From positions 51,500,416-51,564,415 of the forward strand of contig JALMGJ010000003.1 in assembly GCA_023362775.1 (NCBI GenBank): a stretch of DNA of 64,000 bases, given 5' to 3'. The stretch comes from Charina bottae. Taxonomy: Eukaryota; Chordata; Lepidosauria; Squamata; Charinaidae. Position 1 is the stretch's first letter. Each line of letters begins with the position of its first letter. A program made the position numbers and the translations under genes. The notes beneath the pieces are model-generated. The model was not told where the DNA came from. It saw nothing but the letters and a program-made list of their open reading frames with translations, and did not search any database. This document shows positions 1 through 12,690 of this stretch, in pieces.

Positions 1-850
1 CAATTCCCTCCAAATTTAGAGAAAAATTATTCCAGCTACTGTATGTCCACCTATATAATGAGATCCTGCCATTGTGGTATTTAGCATTCTCAACAATTGA
101 AAATGGGGCAATTGGCTACCAAAAGTTTGCACATCCCTATATTAGAATTTGATAGGCCAAAGCTTATTTTTGCCTTAATGTCCTGTTCTGATACTACTAT
201 GCCAGTCTCCAAACACTACATATTCCCTTTGTCCTCCTTAAATGGAGAACATCAACCACTGCCTTAATGTTTGCCAGAGTTTTGCTACTGTAAGTCAAGC
301 ACATAATGTTGCCCACAGGAACCATGCATATGCCAACACAGTTTGAAGCTAGTCTCTGGATTGCTTTCTTACATAGCCTTGCTGACATTTCTTTAATTGT
401 GTCATGAGGAATTAGGAAATAAACTCCTAGATATCTTTAATATTTAATAGTTGAATTCATAGGATTGCATGATATTTATTCTCAGCTTGATGAACAGGAT
501 GTTCGTATTTCCAGGGATACCAAAGCAGACCTAAAACTATATTTCAGTAGGATGATGGCCAATGTATTATTCATTAGATAAACATTGGTGACTGATTTCA
601 AAGCACAAATTCAACAAAGGAAATACTTTAGTCTTCCCCTGTCTTGCATTTTTCTAACTCATCTGAGGTCAAACTCTAGTACTCCCTCATTTGAAAGATG
701 GTAATTTTTACTACCATAAAAAGCTATGAATTAATTTTATAACCACATTTCAATTAGCCAAGTAGTACTTTACATGTTTTCTTATTTATCTCCAAAAACA
801 ACATTACATTGTATGCAAAGCCACCCCATCAGATTCATTGCTAATTCAGG

Positions 851-852
<2 letters not shown>

Positions 853-881
<29 letters not shown>

Positions 882-943
882 TGTATGTATGTATGTATGT
901 ACAGTATGTATGTGTATATATGTGTGCGTGTGTGCGTGTGTGT

Positions 944-976
<33 letters not shown>
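853..976. repeat. Compound microsatellite (ATGT)12 / GT-rich / (GA)n
   Basis: Twelve ATGT units (853-900) are followed by an alternating GT-rich stretch and then an uninterrupted GA run (about 948-976). Open frames crossing it, with poly-MYVC or poly-RE translations, are artefacts of the repeat. Confidence 0.95.
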
Positions 977-978
<2 letters not shown>

Positions 979-2732
979 TTTCAAGTGTTCAGCTCCAAAA
1001 ATATTGTGTGTAGTTGGCTGCATCTCTCTTCTCCTTTCCCTAAACAGCTTCCCAAACTGATACTCTCCAGATGTTTGGAGATTATAATTAAAAAATGTAG
1101 TTCCAACACATCTTTAGATATCAAGTCAGAGAAGGGTGTCCAACTTGAACTGAGTCCCTCCATCCTTCTCAGCAATTTCAAACAACACAAATTCATCCCC
1201 GTTTAGTGATACAGAGTATCTAAAAATGCTTTTGCTCAGCCAGGACAAATAACAGAAAGTTAATCTGATGTGCACAAGCTTCATAACGTAGGTGTTCACT
1301 AATACTACGGGAAATAGCAAAAATGACATTTAGGTGGTGAATTTAGAAACAGAGCTTGGGTTACAGTCTGGAATGAACAGCCCTTTTTACGGTGTATTCT
1401 GAAATGTAAAAATATAAGCAACTATTAATAGTTTTCTCCTGCTGTTCTAAAACTTGCTGAAGAAACATGGATACCTCATTTTTATTTGCTTAGGATCTCT
1501 GGTTGACCACAGTCTATTCCCTCTGACGTCACTGGAAGTCCCCTGGCAATGGCGTGTTCCCCCAGAGCTGTCCGTTATGTGGCGGTGCAGCTCCTGCCAG
1601 TTTTAATACTTGCGTGGTTTTTCAGAAACTCTCGTGCCCTATGGTCACCGGGTCATTGCTTTCTTCCCTCCCTCTTTGGTTTTGTCACAGTTTTCTAGTC
1701 CACACTATTGGTGGCTGTTTTTCCCATAGCTGCCCATTGGTCTGCTGTTGTAGTTGTTCAATTTTTTGTTACTATCCAAACACCACATTGGCGCCTCTAT
1801 AAACCTCCTATGACTGAGTTAGCAGCAGTTGGAGACTTTAGTAAAAACCATGTATAATTCACTGTAAAAACAACTTACAGTTAAAAAAATGAAACGTTTG
1901 TTTTCTTTAGCATGGTTTCACTTTATAATGAAAGCCTTTAAGAAGTAAGGATAGGATGGCAATGTCAAAATGGATCATGAATGAGACATGGGGAGGATTT
2001 GGTTAGCAAGAACACAATTAATTAACCCTTCACGTGTAGTAAACGTCTTGGTCAAACCTGCTGTTTTTCCAGCATATGGTCACAAGTATATTAGATGCAG
2101 ATTTTAGCCTGAATTCATCTGTGATAAAACCAGCTTCTGTTTTCCTAGGTGTGCTTTTTGCAAATTTGTTACCATGTCACATTTTGAGGCATATCTGAAA
2201 AAAATATTGGAAATTTGATTTCTGTATCTGTACCTGTATCATTCCTATAGGATATACCCCAAAAAAGTGCTGGTTACAAGCCAAACATTATCTTTTCATG
2301 AGAAAAGGATATACATATACTGATTAAGATTTTCAAATTCAACTTAAAGCTTAATTTTAAAAGACATATCAAGGGTAAAATTTCCCTGGCTTTAGGTTTC
2401 CCTCTCACAGCACTTCAATAGCAAGGGTGGCCTTATTGGTGGAATAGTCTATCTAAATGATTTGTAGGGCCTCCCATCTTAGAACACAACTCTGTGCGGT
2501 GCACAACAACAGTAAAACCAAGAAGCATAAAAACAAAAACCCAGCACCTCAGCCATCCTCCTCTGATGCCTCCAACAAAACCATCCGCAGGTTTCCATTT
2601 CACCCTATCCCAGTGCCAGGGGGAATATGCAGCTCTTTTATAGCCTTCCAGACGGAGAAAAGAGTGGGGGCCTGCTGGCTCCCCAAGGAAAGGGGACAGG
2701 GGCTGCTATGGAAAAGTCACACTTCCTAGGCC

Positions 2733-2747
2733 CCACTAGATGGCAGC
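2733..2747 (+). promoter_or_regulatory. Consensus CTCF-like binding motif
   Basis: The 15-mer CCACTAGATGGCAGC fits the vertebrate CTCF core consensus CCASYAGRKGGCRSY at every position. It lies about 2.6 kb upstream of the penultimate PLPP3 coding exon. Only the motif is seen; occupancy is inference. Some SINEs disperse CTCF motifs in other vertebrates, but no repeat is obvious around this one. Confidence 0.5.
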
Positions 2748-4835
2748 ATTTCAAGGAAGGGCTATTAATGAACTATTTCCATGTCTTGGTTTTCAAGCAA
2801 CGATACAGGCAGCTCTTCTCTGTACAAATGCCCCAGGAAACAGTTTGAATAAGCCAGGTGTCAAAGATGGAGTTCAGGCACGGGGCTTGTTCTCAAGCTG
2901 GTCAGCCAGACTGATTTTGTCAGGCAGCTACATTGGATCTGGGTTATTGCTAGAAAAAGGTTTAAGCATTTTCTTCCTACCTACTTTCTTACAGTGCTAA
3001 TGCATGCTTACTCATACTAAAATGATAACAGAAGAACAGGGCCTAATGTAAGGCTGGGCTTACCGTAAATAACTTTTCAGTATGAGAATGGATGGCAGTC
3101 ATAGGATGGTACACAATTGGACCCACTATGCTGATAGAAAATCCAGGGAGGGGGTACTTGGGGGCAGTTGCCCCCAAATCTGCTCTAGAGGTATGGAAGC
3201 ACTTTCCATCAAACTAGGAGATGGGCTTGGGTGGGAAGGTTTTAAATTCCACCCCCCCCCCCAAAAAAAAAATAATAATAATTATACCCATTGCATTCAG
3301 CCACAGATACTTTGATCAGTGCTGGATGTGAGTTAGATTTTATTCACAGAATACAGAGAATTGTATCAAATGAGCATTCTAAGGAAGGCTTTGAGAACCT
3401 GGGTTTTAAGCACCTGTGCTTAGGATTCAGGCAAGGACTCCCTAGTCACAAAAAGCTAGTGCAACCTCAAGATTTAGCCTTAGTCCATGTAGTTCAGTAA
3501 TTATGTCCTGGCAAAGAATCAGAAACTATTGTTGAATATTTTCTAATATGCAGGAGGCTTTTTTTGTGCATTCTTGTAGGCATAACGTAACAGTTCTACT
3601 GCTTCAACTCCTCCTATCGATATTACACACATAGATCCTACACAGGACATTTCTGTGACCTTGTCACATCCCATTCCTTGCCCTGTGTTAACTTCACATG
3701 CACAGGAAGGCAGTAGTTGATGAAGTATTCAGTCAAGCCTATATTCTCCACACCCTGACTTTTGGGTTGGGTCAGCTACCAGCTCCTTTGATTTGTGAAT
3801 AGACGTCTATGTGTTTCCTGCAGCCTCTTTCCTTTTTGACCTCCCTAGTTCCCACAGGAACCTGAGAAATAGGCTGTGCCCTTAGCTTTTGAGAGGAAAC
3901 CGGATCAGGATAAGTGGGGAGGGGCGAGGCAGGGGACAAGTGCCCATTTGACCTCATGTTCAGCTACTTCATCTCAGGTCACACCCTTAGTTTTCATCCA
4001 AGTGTATGTATGTGCATATGTACAGTATGTTTCTGTTCCACCACTGTAGCAAGAATGTCATTTTTCACTCTAAATTTTATGTTCAAGAAGCCTTAACTTT
4101 GAATTCACAAAGCAGCTAAATAGAACTTGAATTTCAGGCAAAACAAGAAAAGGGATGAAAATCAAACAGCTGGCTTCACAATGTTAGAAACTACATAGTG
4201 GAAGCATTTAAAGTCCAGCAGCCCATTTTGAAAGGGCTTTGTAGGTCTTTACAGAGCACAGAAAAAGGGAAGCCAAAAGGATTAGAGCACCTTTCTTATG
4301 AAGAAACTTAAGTGTGGGATATTTAGTCTAAAAGGAAAAATGACAAAAAGGGAAATATTGTAACCTGGAAAAAGTGGATAGTAAGACAGTCTCTTTGTAA
4401 TAATAAGAATGAGACCCAGGGTTACCCAGAGAAGTTTATTAGCATTGATCCAGGAAAGACAAGAGTTTGCTACACTTGGTTTGAAAATTCAGATTTTTAA
4501 TCCAAATTGGAGAGGGATGGAGTATATATTTCAGGGTGGCCCTGGAAAGTAATTTCTCCCCCCCCCCCCAAAGAGTAATTAATTTTCATCAAGAATAGGG
4601 AAACCACGACTTAGTCCATGAATGAATGTTTGTTTATTCGGTCAATGACCAGCAACTTAAAATTAATTAAAATAACAATTAAAATCACATTAATCAATTA
4701 AATACAATTATACATAGGTTGTTGTTGTATGGAATAAAACTATATATATAAAACTATAAATTTAGACAATTATAATCTATAAAACCCTATTACAATAAAA
4801 CCTTATTACAAAGATGACATGTTTATTGTACCTGT

Positions 4836-5095
4836 CATCTTCCAGATATTGTTGACTACAGTTCCCAACAACCATAGCTAACATGACCAGAACTGAGAAC
4901 CCTTTGAGTTACAGAGTTCTCTGGCATGTGATGTGGTACTCAGTGGCATAGGTACCTTCAGACAGAACATAGAAAAAAATATTATCGATCTTGTATTTTT
5001 GTTCATCTGTATCAGCTTTCCCCAACCTTATGCTTGCTAGGTTTAATGGGAGTTGTAGTCTAATATACCCAGGGAGCTATAGGTCGGGTGGATGA
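4836..5095. mobile_element. Degraded MITE-like inverted repeat
   Basis: The left part contains a degraded 'ttgactacagttccca' segment and the right part 'gggagttgtagtct'. These resemble the two arms of a common squamate fold-back DNA transposon, in which a 'gactacaactcccat'-type sequence recurs in both orientations. No clear target-site duplication was found, so family and limits are uncertain. Confidence 0.35.
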
Positions 5096-5319
5096 AATCA
5101 GTAGGAGGATGAAATTGGTACTCCAATATTTGATACTAGCTTCTGTACAGGGAGAACTGGCTAAGTTGAAAAGGGTTGCCCAGAAGTTAGTTTTTCCACC
5201 ATCATTAGCATAGCACTGAGCCAGGATTTTGGAAGCTTCATATTGGAGAAGGCTGATGGTGTCATTTGCTTTGAGGACAGTATCATTGTGCTTTTCTGTT
5301 ACTTTCTTTGTTATTACAG

Positions 5320-5496
5320 CTGTACCTGCAAGCCAGATTTACTTGGAGAGGAGCCCGCCTGCTGCGCCCGTTGCTGCAGTTCACATTGATCATGATGGCA
5401 TTTTACACAGGACTTTCTCGTGTGTCCGACCACAAACATCACCCCACAGATGTACTGGCAGGCTTTACACAAGGAGCCCTGGTGGCTTATTGTATA
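5320..5496 (+). CDS. PLPP3: Phospholipid phosphatase 3 (LPP3), penultimate coding exon (C3 catalytic motif)
   Basis: LPP3 is an integral-membrane lipid phosphate phosphatase that dephosphorylates lysophosphatidic acid, sphingosine-1-phosphate, phosphatidate and ceramide-1-phosphate at the cell surface and inner membranes. This exon is 177 nt (59 codons) and phase 0 at both ends. It starts after AG at 5318-5319 and ends before the donor GTAAGT at 5497-5502. The translation runs from [15 protein letters not shown] through [20 protein letters not shown] to GALVAYCI. It includes the PAP2-superfamily C3 motif SRxxxxxHxxxD: Ser-Arg at 5416-5421, the catalytic His at 5437-5439 and the Asp at 5449-5451. 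The hydrophobic stretches around the motif fit the last transmembrane helices. The '[20 protein letters not shown]' segment is the LPP3 paralogue signature as I know it, and differs from PLPP1 and PLPP2. The upstream C1 and C2 motif exons lie outside the window. Assignment to PLPP3 is strong. Confidence 0.96.
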
Positions 5497-7489
5497 GTAA
5501 GTCTTCTATACTACCAGCTTATTATTTCAATAAATATCTGTAAGTGTCTTGGGTTGAAAAATTGTACTCCATTCCATGGTAAAGACTGTGATAGGACTTC
5601 ATTTATTTTAGAGCACCCACCAATTGTAATATGGCACATAAAACAAAAGCCAGTATTCGAGTACCATGTATAAGGATTTCATCTCCATCACAATGTGTGG
5701 AATATATATCCAAAAGGGAGACACTGCTAGCGAGACGCTTGGTTTGTTTGTGTATGTAGAAGATTTTTATACTACATTACATCTGAGAATCTCAATAAAA
5801 CACTAACAATTTAAGCAGTAAAATAAACCAAACAGTAATAACACTTAAAAACGGAATAGATTAAAATCTGCAAACAAGGAAGTGACCAACAAGATTTCTT
5901 AAAATATTTCAAAGATAAATACACAAGTCTAAGAGGCCTGGGACGTTAAACAAGTTTTATATGATAATACAGTTAGCTCTTGGCAAATGTTCCTGGGGAG
6001 GATTTTTCTATCTTCCAGATACCATCTTTCTTATCTCTGATCAATGATGGTACCTGGAAGAAAGCTATAGCATATGACCTTAGCACTTGGGCACACTTCT
6101 GTAAGAAAAGGTGTTCCTTTTGACACATTGCAAGTTGTTTATGTTTTTATAAGTGTAATGCCACCTTCATGATCTCAGAGGTGAAGTCTTTCAAAATTGG
6201 CTTTTGTAATACTGCTTTTCTCTGAATATCAGGGATGCATTTTTTAAAATATGAAACCTATTTAGTTTAAATTAAATTTAACTGCATTAATTAAATACAA
6301 TCAACATAATTACTTCCTATGAATTTACATTAAAATTACAGTTCAGTTGCAACTTTTGGAAGAGCTCAGAGCCACTCGCAAGGCTTTTGGGAGCTTGATG
6401 TGAGCCAGGACCCCAGGTAGTGCAACCCTCCTATAAACAAACTGAAAACCCTGGATTCACATTCTCACAAAGTGTTGATTAGTTGTTGGTGATCTGTTTA
6501 CTTAAATTTGTTGAAATGCTAAAAAATATGGCAGACTGCATAGTTTAAAGTGATTAAGGACTAAAATTGGATTTTTGTTTTTTCTGGACTAAATGTTCTG
6601 TATTAGCCTTAATGTGGGATAAGCCTACACGTGTTTATGAAATCACCCATCATAGAGTGTAGAATTTGTTACTGTAAGCAAGAAGAGAAAAAGGTTTATA
6701 GGATTTTAATACCCTTGTTACAGTCTTGAGCGTCAGCCGAGAAGCAAAAGGGGGGGGGGGGGCAAATGATGTTGCATGCATGAGGATGTCATTATGCAAA
6801 TGAGGTACTTGCATCATGACACATCCAATGTCAATTTGTTATGGCTTCTACTGGACACCTGTGGTTACAAGGCATTGATATTGATATCTGGAATGCTGGC
6901 ACTGCGATATGCTAGGAAATTGTTGTGGGCCCACAGGCAGTGCTGACACTGCTACCAACTAAATTTGGGGTAATGGACAGTGCCCCAAAGCTTAGAAGCT
7001 CATGATGGATTGCAGGGGGAGAGAGACATCTGGGCCCTATCAAGCAGCAGTTATGTATGTGGATGCGAAAGAGGCTCCAAACTTTGGCACAGACTAAAAA
7101 ACGGTACACTGTTTTCTGAGGGTTGGGAACAATGTCATTATGTTAGCTGAACACATTAGCAGTCAGGATGGGGTAGGGGAAAGGGAGGAGGTTTACCTGT
7201 TAGTAGATTGGATTATGTTGGCATTTGTAAAACCAGGCAAGAAAGGGAAGGACACCCTTAAGCCAAGAAAACAAATGTGGGATTTGTCTACAGGATATAA
7301 TGCTGGTAAAATAGAAAGATAAATGCCAAGTGACCTGTAACCTTTCAGGTGTAATACGGACAATTCTGAAACTCATGTGAAACAGCTGTTTTCTGCATTT
7401 CCCTCTAAAGAACGAGGTTTGGTACGTTTGGTGTATGAAAAAAAAGCTCTCTTTGAATGTGTGCCAAACTGGGCATATTACCAGCATAG

Positions 7490-7985
7490 TTTATTTTATT
7501 TTTTTCATTTATTTGTTTATTTATTCATTCATCAAATAATATGGCCACTCATCTCACAAAAAGTGACTCTGAGTGGAGTACAGTAAAAACTACAAAACAA
7601 TAACATATAAAAAACAACTATTATTCAGAAAAAAAATTAAAAACATGATTAAAGGCTAAGAGAGGGCAGCAGATGTCAACAGCAATGGAGCCACCTCAGT
7701 ACCTCGCTGGTCCCCTGGGCCCCCCAGGCCTGATGGCAAAACCAGGTTTTGAGGGACTTCCAGAAAATCAAGAGGGATGGAGCCAGCCTCAATTTGGAGT
7801 GGGGGGAGGATGTTCCCTTAAGGCGGGCACCACAGCAGAGAAGGCCTGCCTCCTGGGTCCCAAGTGTAGCTTCCTAGCAGATGGGACCTGTTAGCATGTG
7901 TCTTCTGCTGGATCTGATGGGCAGTTCTAATCAGGGAGAGGCGGTCCCTCAAATAACCTAGCCCCATGCCATAGTTCACCTAGAT
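7490..7985 (-). mobile_element. L2-type LINE 3' fragment (old copy)
   Basis: Read on the minus strand, this matches the ORF2 C-terminal end and 3'UTR of the larger element at 43007-45490. Shared marks include the 'gccccatgcc' segment, the 'gcagagaaggc' segment and the terminal block resembling 'cactctgggcggc' followed by an ATAAA-rich tail. It is divergent, with several indels and no usable reading frame. Confidence 0.7.
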
Positions 7986-8589
7986 GAGTCCATAAATGAT
8001 TACAGTGGCTCTTTTTTCTTCTTCTTCCCTAAAAGACTGGACACTTTTGAAGGCTGCTGAACATTTTGTCTCTCCCCCCCCCCAGCAGTGTCCCCCCCCA
8101 ACCCATTGTCAGCATTCTGTGATTTTTAACATCAGGATTATAAATTTAAGCAGAAAATCTTAGAGCTTGAGGGAAATGCCCAAATCATTTTGTCTATAAG
8201 TAGGATCAGAAAATTGATAGTAAGAAACTTGAGTTATTGCTTGGATTGGAAGTACAGGTACTGTGTTTATCTGTGGAGATGCTCTGCTTTTCTAGCTTGT
8301 TTCAGGATGGTGGATGGTGTGCCAAATTGCTGTGCCCAAGTGCCCTAATAACTTGTTGGTTAGTGGGTGACTTGTTCTTGAATTCACTTTTCTGAATGTG
8401 ACCAGGTAGTACAATGTTCATGTATAGCTTTATGTAGGCAGAGCAGCTTTGCTAAATGAAACTTGTTTGGTGTTTGTTTTTTGCTTTAGCTGCCTTGAGC
8501 AGGAAATAAGAGGGCTAATGAAGTAGCTCTTCAGGCCATGAATCCAAATAAAACATCCAAGACAGATGTCTATCTAGGTCTGCTTGAAC

Positions 8590-8890
8590 ACATTCAATAA
8601 AAGAAGCCCACCACTTGTCTGGGTAATTAGTTCCACTGTTAAACTGCACTTACTGTTAAGAAAGTTTTTTCCCCCCCCAACAATTGAAATCTAACTTCCT
8701 GTTACAAAATCCATTATTCTATGTCTTGCACTCAGGAATAAGGAAAAAGAGATACTGACTTTCATGTGGCATCCTTTCAAGTATTTGAAAAATGTATTTT
8801 ACCTCTCCTCAGTTTTTTCCACATCAAGGCTAATATGCCTTGCTCTTTCCACCACTCTTCGTGTAACTCAGCTTCTAGTTCCCTGAAATT
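8590..8890 (-). mobile_element. CR1-group LINE fragment (old copy)
   Basis: The minus-strand reading resembles the conserved 3' region of CR1 LINEs. Marks on the plus strand are 'ggcatcctttcaagtatttga', 'acctctcctcag' and 'aaatctaacttcctgtta'. There is no terminal ATTCTATGA repeat or TSD here. It is heavily diverged. Confidence 0.6.
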
Positions 8891-9445
8891 ATCAAAACTC
8901 TTTAAATATTCAGTTTAAGGTGTATCGAATTACTGATGATCTCATTGCACAGAAGTGAAAAACTTTAGGCAGACAATAGAAGAGATGGACAGTTTCACTG
9001 TTTCCTGTGCAATGACAGGTTACAAATCCAACACACTTTTCCTGAGCAGTTAACAGATGGCCTGGTTTACTGAGGCAGAAGAGGGTAGACGTTTGGCTGC
9101 TTTGCGTTGACTTTCCTGTGACGAGGTAAAGGCTGGAGGAAACAGCTGTCTGCTCAATATCAAGCACATGTATGGCTCTTCCTTTTTCACCCTGAGCAAT
9201 TTTACCCTGCCTGCTCCTCTTCTGTATGCATCAGGCCTGAGCCAGGATATGGAGAAAGCATTTCTCACCATTTGCCCAGCCATGCAATGACAGGCATGAC
9301 CAAAGAAAAGGAAACTGAGAGAGGGATGGTCAGCAATTATCTAGGGCCTCCCATGATTTCATGGCTACAGAATATGTCAGCCATTCAGTCATGGCAGGAA
9401 CAATGTTTATAAGACTGGCTATTATTTCCTTCATTGTACATTTAC

Positions 9446-9515
9446 CCGCCCAGGGTCCCTCCTTGTGGGGGAGATGGGCGGGATATAAATGTGACAAATA
9501 AATAAATTTATATAT
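9446..9515 (+). mobile_element. L2-type LINE 3' terminal fragment
   Basis: The block 'cgcccagggtccctccttg', then 'gggagatgggcgggatat', then an AAATAAATAAA tail, is the terminal piece also seen at the ends of the elements at 31.7 and 58.5 kb. Only about 70 bp remain. Confidence 0.7.
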
Positions 9516-10424
9516 TTACATCTTAAATGGATATCTCTATTTCCAAATTGTGACTCTACTCTTGGTCTACTCTAGCTTCTGTATAATAGTGGCTAGGAGA
9601 GGCTGGTCTCTGAAAGTGAGACCCTGATACAGAACTGGTTGTCTTCTGCAGTTCCCCTCCTGTTGCTAAAGGTCTGCACAGCCAAACTACTTCTTGCTTG
9701 CCCTCTTTTTCTCCTCCCCCTCTCACCCTACTCTCAGTCTGAAACTGATACAAAAAAATGTTTTGGAGAAAAAGATTTGTGAACTCAAGAACACTTTCTC
9801 TCATTTTCTAAGTCAATCATTAAAGTAAAATCCAACATTGTTAATTGTCTCAGTGCCAGTGTCGGGCATTGGCAATCTGATGTCATCTAGATATGTGGGA
9901 TTACTACTCCACAACCCTTTGTGATAGGCTAGGTTTGATGGAAAAGAGCTTTTGCCTCATTCATAATGGATTTATTGTTGTTTGTTGTTTGGCTGCATAG
10001 AGAATCAGATCCATGCCCTTAACGGGACCTTTCATTGATGATTCCATCATCTTAGGAATTCTGGGCTATTGTTTGTGTTGTAGGGCCCTGCTACACCATG
10101 CCCATCTGATTGAGCTTTATTTAGTTGCTTTTGCTAAACTAATCCCAAAAATCACCAGCAAGCAAAAGCTAAAATTTATATCCAGACTGCAATTCTTGGC
10201 TTATCTTCTAAAGGGGGAAAAAATGAGGAGGGCTTTGGATTTCTAGCATGTCTTGGAACAACAAGTCAAGAATCCTGATGTGAATATAAACAGTTTGTTG
10301 GTAAGCTCCTGGCTTGTATAACCACTTTACTAGCAGGAGCTATGAGGCAATACATACTACAGCCTCTTTTCACTGAAAAGTCAGAATCTAGAAGGATTCT
10401 GATTTGATAATTACAAGGCTTTAA

Positions 10425-10616
10425 TGCTGGGAAAGGTGGAAGGAAAAAGAAGAAGAGGACAAGGTGGATAGATTCAATTACAGTGGCAATGAGTTCACTG
10501 TTGGGAGACCTGAAAGAACAGGTTAGGGACAGATCGTCATGGAGAAAATCTATCTGTGTGGTAGCTAGGGGTCGAAAATGACTTGATGGCACATAATCAA
10601 TCAATCAATTATATGC
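10425..10616 (+). mobile_element. RTE-clade LINE 3' end with (AATC)n tail
   Basis: A broken frame reads LMLGKVEGKRRRG near 10431-10475, the conserved C-terminal end of RTE/Bov-B reverse transcriptases. It parallels LMLGKVEGKRKRG in the Bov-B copy at 40.7 kb. The sequence ends with 'gaaaatgacttgatggcac' and short AATC repeats. It is an older, distinct RTE family with stops and no intact frame. Confidence 0.65.
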
Positions 10617-11164
10617 AAATCAGCCTCTGTGTCACATATTGCTAAGCCAACAAAGAGAATATGGCTCTAGTGATTTATTACTTACTATTGTATAATATTT
10701 TTCCACAAGAAGGTTGTGATGTCCTAGCATTTGAATTTGTCTCAATGGTATCAAAAGCTTCCAGGTTTATTTAGTATTAGGTGGAGCCTCACGTGTTAAC
10801 AAAGCTATATGTACTGTTTGACTGACTTCCCTGGCTGAAAAACAAAAATAAAAATTATATTTCAAGCCTTTCCAGATGAAACATTCTTGAATTCTCTGTA
10901 GCTTAAATACACTAAGATTGGCTAAAATCAAAATACATTTTAGATTCAGTTTTAGCAGACAGTAATAATCATGTAGTTACAAAATATGGGAGGATGGGAA
11001 TCTGAATCCATTCCCCTTTCCATCTTACTCTATTCTCAGATGGAATAAAAGTTTTTTTAAAAAAATATCTATTGATTATTTCAAATATAGCACATTTTAT
11101 ATGGGCGGAGAGCACCTTCCACAGGAAATGGAAGTCCAAACCAAGTATTCTTGATCGAATAAAA

Positions 11165-11206
11165 GTTTTTTTAACTTTTTGTTTAACTTTTTTGTTTAAC
11201 TTTTTG
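11165..11206. repeat. Short T-rich tandem repeat
   Basis: About three imperfect copies of a 12-14 bp unit, approximately 'tttaactttttgt', lie in an AT-rich stretch. No function is apparent. Confidence 0.6.
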
Positions 11207-12222
11207 TTCTTACATGTGGATGTATCTTGTTTTTTGCATTCAGCATACAAAGCATGAATTGGGTGTTATACTTTTTTAACCTTGGAAGATAATGTTTCAT
11301 GATTTCTTTACATGTCTGTATAACCTCAAGTCTTCACTAGAGCAAACTACAGTTTAAAAGAGAATTAATGCTATTGCTACCCAGTATCTAATTTAAAGCT
11401 ACACAAGCCATGAATTGCAGAGCAAAGGCTAAGAAAGCCAAGATGATGCTCCATCCATAATTTACTCATTTATAAAACTTGGGCCAGATTGAATCTAATC
11501 TCCCCATCTGCCATTTACACTGTACGGCCACCACTCGCTCCTGCTACAAATTGATTTGTCATGGAAATTTCAATATAGAATGGAGATATAGCTGAGATTG
11601 AATAAAGTCTTAGAAGGCCTCCAGACCTCTGCTCCAAAAAAGCTATAGCAGCAATTGATCTGGAATGTAAATATAAATACATACAGTTGTGTTACAATTC
11701 AATTGAAATTTACACATTCTAATTACAAATCCAGAGAAAGCAAAATATGACAACAGCCCAAAGAAATAGGACAATAAAGAGCACATGGCCTCATTGATTA
11801 CATAGAACCAAGGTTCTCTTTAGAAGTTACCAATTGCTGGTGAGAGTTGCTTATCCTTTGAATAGATCCCTACATTAACTTCAGTTCATGCTGTAACAAC
11901 TTTAGGAGGAAATAGAATGCAGATCTATCACAAGCAACTTGAATGAATGACAGGATATACTGTATATGTTTAAATGCTGTATAGCATACAGCCTAATGAA
12001 AGTAAGTAGACAGGTGTGGTCATGATTATATAAGTGCTTTGATTTCAATAGAATTTAGTCAGAGCTAACTTTTGTTGGACTGTGAGTAGTTCACAGACCC
12101 TTTTCTTACAGGATGTTTCCCTGCCACTGATCTTGTTCAAGCATTAGTAGCATTTCGGATATTATGAGCAAACTTGTTTTGACTTAACCATTTGACTTAA
12201 CCATACTTTCAACTGGGAAACT

Positions 12223-12690
12223 GTGAGCATATTAAACCAAGCCAAATCCAAAAACGCTAGAGAATTCCTGGAAGCTTGGCACTCAGACAAAGCAGCCATC
12301 AACAGACACATAGAGGTAAACAACATTTACATACCATTCATAAGAGACAATAGAAAAGCCAGAAGACCTGAATACCTCTTGGCCAGCAATCAACAACAAG
12401 ATATGCAAAGATTAACAGCAAGATTAGCAGCAGAGGAGCAATCAAACAGCACAATAGACCCTAATCAAGGAACTATTAACTCAGTCAATCAACCAAGCAG
12501 CACACAACCACCCAATCAAGGTACTACTAAGGAGAGTACAACACCCCCACCAACACAGGCAGGACAAGCCAGGGTATATAAACAGAGAGCAAGTTCCACT
12601 CCCTTTTAGCACTGAAGATGTTGCCTAGCCTGGCAATGAAACGTCTGCAAGAAAACAACAAGGCTCAGAGAGCACCAAGGACTCCACAGC
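12223..12690 (+). mobile_element. Putative Penelope-like element 3' fragment
   Basis: A 128-residue open frame (12223-12609, ending at TAG) contains REFLEAWHSDKAAINRHIEV near its start. That motif resembles the region after the GIY-YIG domain in vertebrate Penelope-like elements. A Gln/Asn/Ser/Thr-rich tail follows. After the stop comes 'gcctagcctggcaatgaaacg', a hairpin-prone 3' noncoding segment similar to those I associate with these retroelements. The reverse-transcriptase and GIY-YIG portions are missing, so the copy is 5' truncated. The family call rests on recall of motifs. There is no methionine context, and I do not treat it as a host gene. Confidence 0.5.

Larger units (their letters stand above)
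1..5319 (+). other. PLPP3: PLPP3 intron upstream of the penultimate coding exon (3' part only)
   Basis: This is the 3' portion of the intron that ends at the acceptor AG at 5318-5319, which follows a strong pyrimidine tract (about 5290-5317). It contains a compound microsatellite (853-976), a consensus CTCF-like motif (2733-2747), C and A runs near 3250-3272, a C-run near 4558-4570, and an old inverted-repeat-like MITE remnant around 4836-5095. I see no other exon. The short open frames lack codon bias, splice context or recognisable domains and I regard them as chance. Confidence 0.75.

Noticed and set aside
6794..6801. Perfect octamer ATGCAAAT (POU factor site)
   Set aside because: An 8-mer is expected by chance many times in 64 kb, and the surrounding 'gatgtcattatgcaaatgag' looks like a dispersed repeat; no supporting context.
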